Origin: Virgisporangium aurantiacum
GTDB taxonomy: Bacteria; Actinomycetota; Actinomycetes; Mycobacteriales; Micromonosporaceae
Direction: 5' to 3'
Assembly (NCBI RefSeq): GCF_016863635.1
Contig: NZ_BOPG01000019.1
Span: forward strand, 62,001 to 126,000
DNA: 64,000 nt
Made by a program: the position numbers and the translations under genes. Of the stretch, positions 61,927 through 64,000 are shown one piece after another (positions within the stretch are counted from its first letter, which is position 1; each line of letters starts with the position of its first letter). The notes under the pieces were generated by a model that ran no database searches, was not told the DNA's origin, and worked only from the letters and a program-made list of their open reading frames with translations.

Positions 61927-63477
61927 TCACCGGGCGGCGGCCACCTCGTCAACCTTGTGCACCGTGTGCGTGGTCGTGGCGGCCGCGGCGGCGTAGTCGA
62001 CGGCCCGCGGCCGGTGCATCCGGTGCCGGGCGGCGAGCAGGGCGACGACGATACCCACGGCGGACACGACGGTGAGCGCCAGGGACGCGCGCGAGAAGCC
62101 GTCGGCGAGCGCGTCGGCGTCCGCGGCGCCGGCCGAACCGTACAGGGCGGCCGCGACGGCGACCAGGACGGCCGCGCCGACGTAGCGGGCCATGTTCGAC
62201 ACGCCCGAGGCCGCGCCCACCTCGTCGGCCGGCACGGCACTCGTCGCGACCGACGAGCACGGCCCGTTCGACAGGCCCAGACCGACCGCCACGAGCACCA
62301 TCGGCACCACAAACGCCAGGTACGTCCACGAGCCTGCAACGAAGCACAGCACGAGGAAGCCGGCGGTGCTCAGCGCGAAGCCGGCACCGACGACGGCGCG
62401 GACGCCGAACTTGTGGGCGAGACCCACCACCAGCGGCGCCGTCGCGACCAGCGCTGCGGTGAGCGGCAGCGTGGCCAGACCGGCCGCGAGCGGCGACATG
62501 TCGAGCGTGGCGGGGTCCTGGAAGTAGATGCTCAGCAGGAAGCCGAGCCCGTTGACCGTGCCGGCGCCGATGAGGATGCCGACGGTCGCCGTGACGAGCA
62601 CCTTGTTGCGCAGCAGGGCCAGGTCGACCAGCGGCGCGGACACCCGACGCTCGGCGACGACGAACCCGTACGTCGCGGCGACCGTGACGACGAAGCAGCC
62701 GATCGTCGCGGGCGACGTCCAGCCCCATGCGGAGCCCTGGCTCACGGCGAGGATGAACGGTGCCAGGATCGCGGCGATCAGGACCGTGCCCAGCCAGTCG
62801 ATGGAGCGCGGCCGGTTCGGGTCCCGCGACTCACCCACCGAGCGGAGCGTCACCGGGATGCAGGCGGCGGCCACCACCGCGTCGATCCAGAAGAGCCCCT
62901 GCCAACCGGTGAAGTCGACGAGCACGCCGCCGACCAGCGGGCCGGCCGCCGCCCCCACGGCGGACGCCGCACCCCACAGCGACACCGCGCTCATCCGTCC
63001 CTGACCGGCGGATCCCACGGTCAGCAGGCTGAGCCCGCACGCCAGGATCGTGGACCCGGCCGCGCCCTGGATCAGGCGCCCACCGATCACACCCGCCGCG
63101 TTGTTCGAGAGCCCGATCAGGACGCACGACGCCACGAACAGCACGAGCCCGAGAATGAAGACCTTCCGCCGGCCGTACACGTCGGCCAGCGCGCCCGACG
63201 TCACGATGACGGCCGCGCCGACGAGCGAGTAGCCGGTGACCGCCCACTGCAGCACGGAGATGGGCGAGCCGACGTCCTCGCTGATGGCCGGCAGCAGGAT
63301 CGACACCGCCGACGTGTTGGCGTTGACCACGAGCGTCGACAGGCATGCGGTGAGCAGCAGCCCGCCGGCCGGGCGCCGGTCGACCGCCGCCTCCGGACGG
63401 TCCTTCCCTACCTCGGTCAACGACGCCTCCAGCCCTGCGGTGTGCGGCCCATCGGTCCGGCGATCGTCGCCCGGCAC
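61927..63477 (-). CDS. MFS drug exporter, DHA2 (14-TM) type
   Basis: A 516-residue transporter with 14 predicted helices. SGALADVYGRRKVFILG is motif A, GRLIQGAAGSTILACGLSLL contains motif B-like residues, and WGAASAVGAAAGPLVGGVLVDFTGWQGLFWID is motif C, the antiporter signature of DHA2 exporters (EmrB/QacA group). It has an N-terminal tail of about 35 residues. GTG 63477 is used; a later GTG would trim the tail and move the start further from the palindrome, which now lies only 13 bases upstream. Confidence 0.8.
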   Translation of the reverse strand: MPGDDRRTDGPHTAGLEASLTEVGKDRPEAAVDRRPAGGLLLTACLSTLVVNANTSAVSILLPAISEDVGSPISVLQWAVTGYSLVGAAVIVTSGALADVYGRRKVFILGLVLFVASCVLIGLSNNAAGVIGGRLIQGAAGSTILACGLSLLTVGSAGQGRMSAVSLWGAASAVGAAAGPLVGGVLVDFTGWQGLFWIDAVVAAACIPVTLRSVGESRDPNRPRSIDWLGTVLIAAILAPFILAVSQGSAWGWTSPATIGCFVVTVAATYGFVVAERRVSAPLVDLALLRNKVLVTATVGILIGAGTVNGLGFLLSIYFQDPATLDMSPLAAGLATLPLTAALVATAPLVVGLAHKFGVRAVVGAGFALSTAGFLVLCFVAGSWTYLAFVVPMVLVAVGLGLSNGPCSSVATSAVPADEVGAASGVSNMARYVGAAVLVAVAAALYGSAGAADADALADGFSRASLALTVVSAVGIVVALLAARHRMHRPRAVDYAAAAATTTHTVHKVDEVAAAR

Positions 63478-63490
63478 CGGGCACGGGGCA

Positions 63491-63507
63491 TCGTCCGCGA
63501 TGGGTGA
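63491..63507. promoter_or_regulatory. Island palindrome site 8
   Basis: TCGTCC-GCGAT-GGGTGA, full consensus match, in the divergent gap between the DHA2 exporter and the small membrane protein. Confidence 0.6.
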
Positions 63508-63551
63508 CCCCGGCCGGCCGCCGCGCCGGGTTCACCGGCACCGGCCGCTGC

Positions 63552-63568
63552 TCACCCTCGGCGGGTGA
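63552..63568. promoter_or_regulatory. Island palindrome site 9 (small membrane protein)
   Basis: TCACCC-TCGGC-GGGTGA, perfect 6-bp arms, 58 bases before the start at 63627 and 61 bases from site 8 centre to centre. Confidence 0.7.
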
Positions 63569-63626
63569 TGACCACGGGACGCGCGGAAACGACTCTCGTC
63601 ACACCCGATGCAACGGAGGCGGAACC

Positions 63627-63911
63627 ATGGGATGTCTGTTCGCGATCTTCGCCGGAGTCTTCCCCCGGCTCGCCCTCTTCATGGTCTGGATCGTCCGGCC
63701 GAAGTTCGTGGACGCCGCGTTCGACACCTGGATCTTTCCGCTCCTGGGACTCATCTTCCTTCCGTTCGGGACCCTGATGTACGTCCTCTTCTACACACCC
63801 GGTGTCGGCCTGACCGGCTGGGAATGGTTCTGGGTCGTCATCGCGGGGATGCTCGACGTCGCACACCTCGCCGCCGGCGCCCGGCAGCGGATGCGCGGCG
63901 GCTGGAACTGA
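63627..63911 (+). CDS. Small three-helix membrane protein
   Basis: A 94-residue protein: LFAIFAGVFPRLALFMVWIV, WIFPLLGLIFLPFGTLMYVLFY and WEWFWVVIAGMLDVAHLAAGA are membrane segments; the tail is basic. Similar small proteins are common in actinobacteria and have no assigned role. ATG 63627 has GGAGG nine bases upstream. Two island palindromes lie in the gap before it, so it is probably a stress-induced member of the island. Confidence 0.65.
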   Translation: MGCLFAIFAGVFPRLALFMVWIVRPKFVDAAFDTWIFPLLGLIFLPFGTLMYVLFYTPGVGLTGWEWFWVVIAGMLDVAHLAAGARQRMRGGWN

Positions 63912-63917
63912 CGACCG

Positions 63918-64000
63918 GTGACCGCCGCCGCACCGACCGGGCCCCGGGACCTGCACCGCCGCACGGTGCGGCGGATGGTGCTCCGGCCGCTCGGCACCGT
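63918..64000 (+). CDS. Possible start of next gene (cut by window edge)
   Basis: From GTG 63918 a frame is open to the window end, giving VTAAAPTGPRDLHRRTVRRM, a basic N-terminus. It follows the previous stop by six bases. Too little is visible to assign a family. Confidence 0.35.
   Translation, partial: MTAAAPTGPRDLHRRTVRRMVLRPLGT

Overview
The window is high-GC DNA (roughly 70% or more by eye) with dense, often overlapping genes, many GTG starts, an ECF41-type sigma factor, a DUF222/HNH protein and several secreted or membrane-anchored proteins. This points to a filamentous actinobacterium. Members of the Micromonosporaceae are the best guess, but the family assignment is inference. No rRNA, tRNA, CRISPR array, transposase or complete prophage is visible.

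Region 1 (1-9.5 kb) is a surface-glycoconjugate cluster: a FemAB/GNAT-like transferase (cut by the left edge), a zinc-ribbon protein, a Wzx-like flippase, a CapK/PaaK-type adenylate-forming enzyme with a shortened degenerate relative, an ATP-grasp ligase, a GT2 glycosyltransferase, an NAD-dependent epimerase, a small membrane protein and a second FemAB-like transferase. Together they suggest a lipid-linked or wall-linked glycan decorated with acyl or aminoacyl groups.

Region 2 (9.5-23 kb) is made of small regulator-plus-target modules: MarR with a fused tautomerase, about 1.1 kb of gene-free DNA carrying four long inverted repeats, a secreted GH54 arabinofuranosidase with a ricin-type lectin, a PHP phosphoesterase, an XRE regulator with a SnoaL-like protein, a Bcr/CflA-type exporter, a phosphotransferase, and an ECF41 sigma factor operon preceded by what looks like its own promoter.

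Region 3 (20-30 kb) is carbohydrate catabolism. A divergent DeoR regulator faces SIS isomerase, class II aldolase and ROK genes. Next come a secreted beta-propeller, an unusual HTH regulator and a translationally coupled pair of amidohydrolase-fold proteins, of which the first has lost its metal ligands. A dyad centred on GGTCATG recurs three times here. A PfkB sugar kinase and a membrane-anchored Hsp70-like protein close the region.

Region 4 (32-64 kb) looks like a stress and energy island: GH63-like and GH13 glycosidases, RDD and HdeD-type membrane proteins, two related DUF1269 proteins, a ThrE-type exporter, two arginine deiminases with ornithine carbamoyltransferase and carbamate kinase, four transporters able to exchange amino acids or protons, a cation P-type ATPase, an HtrA-like protease and two MFS exporters. 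A 17-bp palindrome, TC(A/G)(T/C)CC-N5-GG(G/A)TGA, occurs nine times in this island and always between genes, in front of almost every operon. I infer one regulon controlled by a factor encoded outside the window; arginine fermentation would supply ATP while surface and membrane proteins protect a non-growing or oxygen-limited cell.
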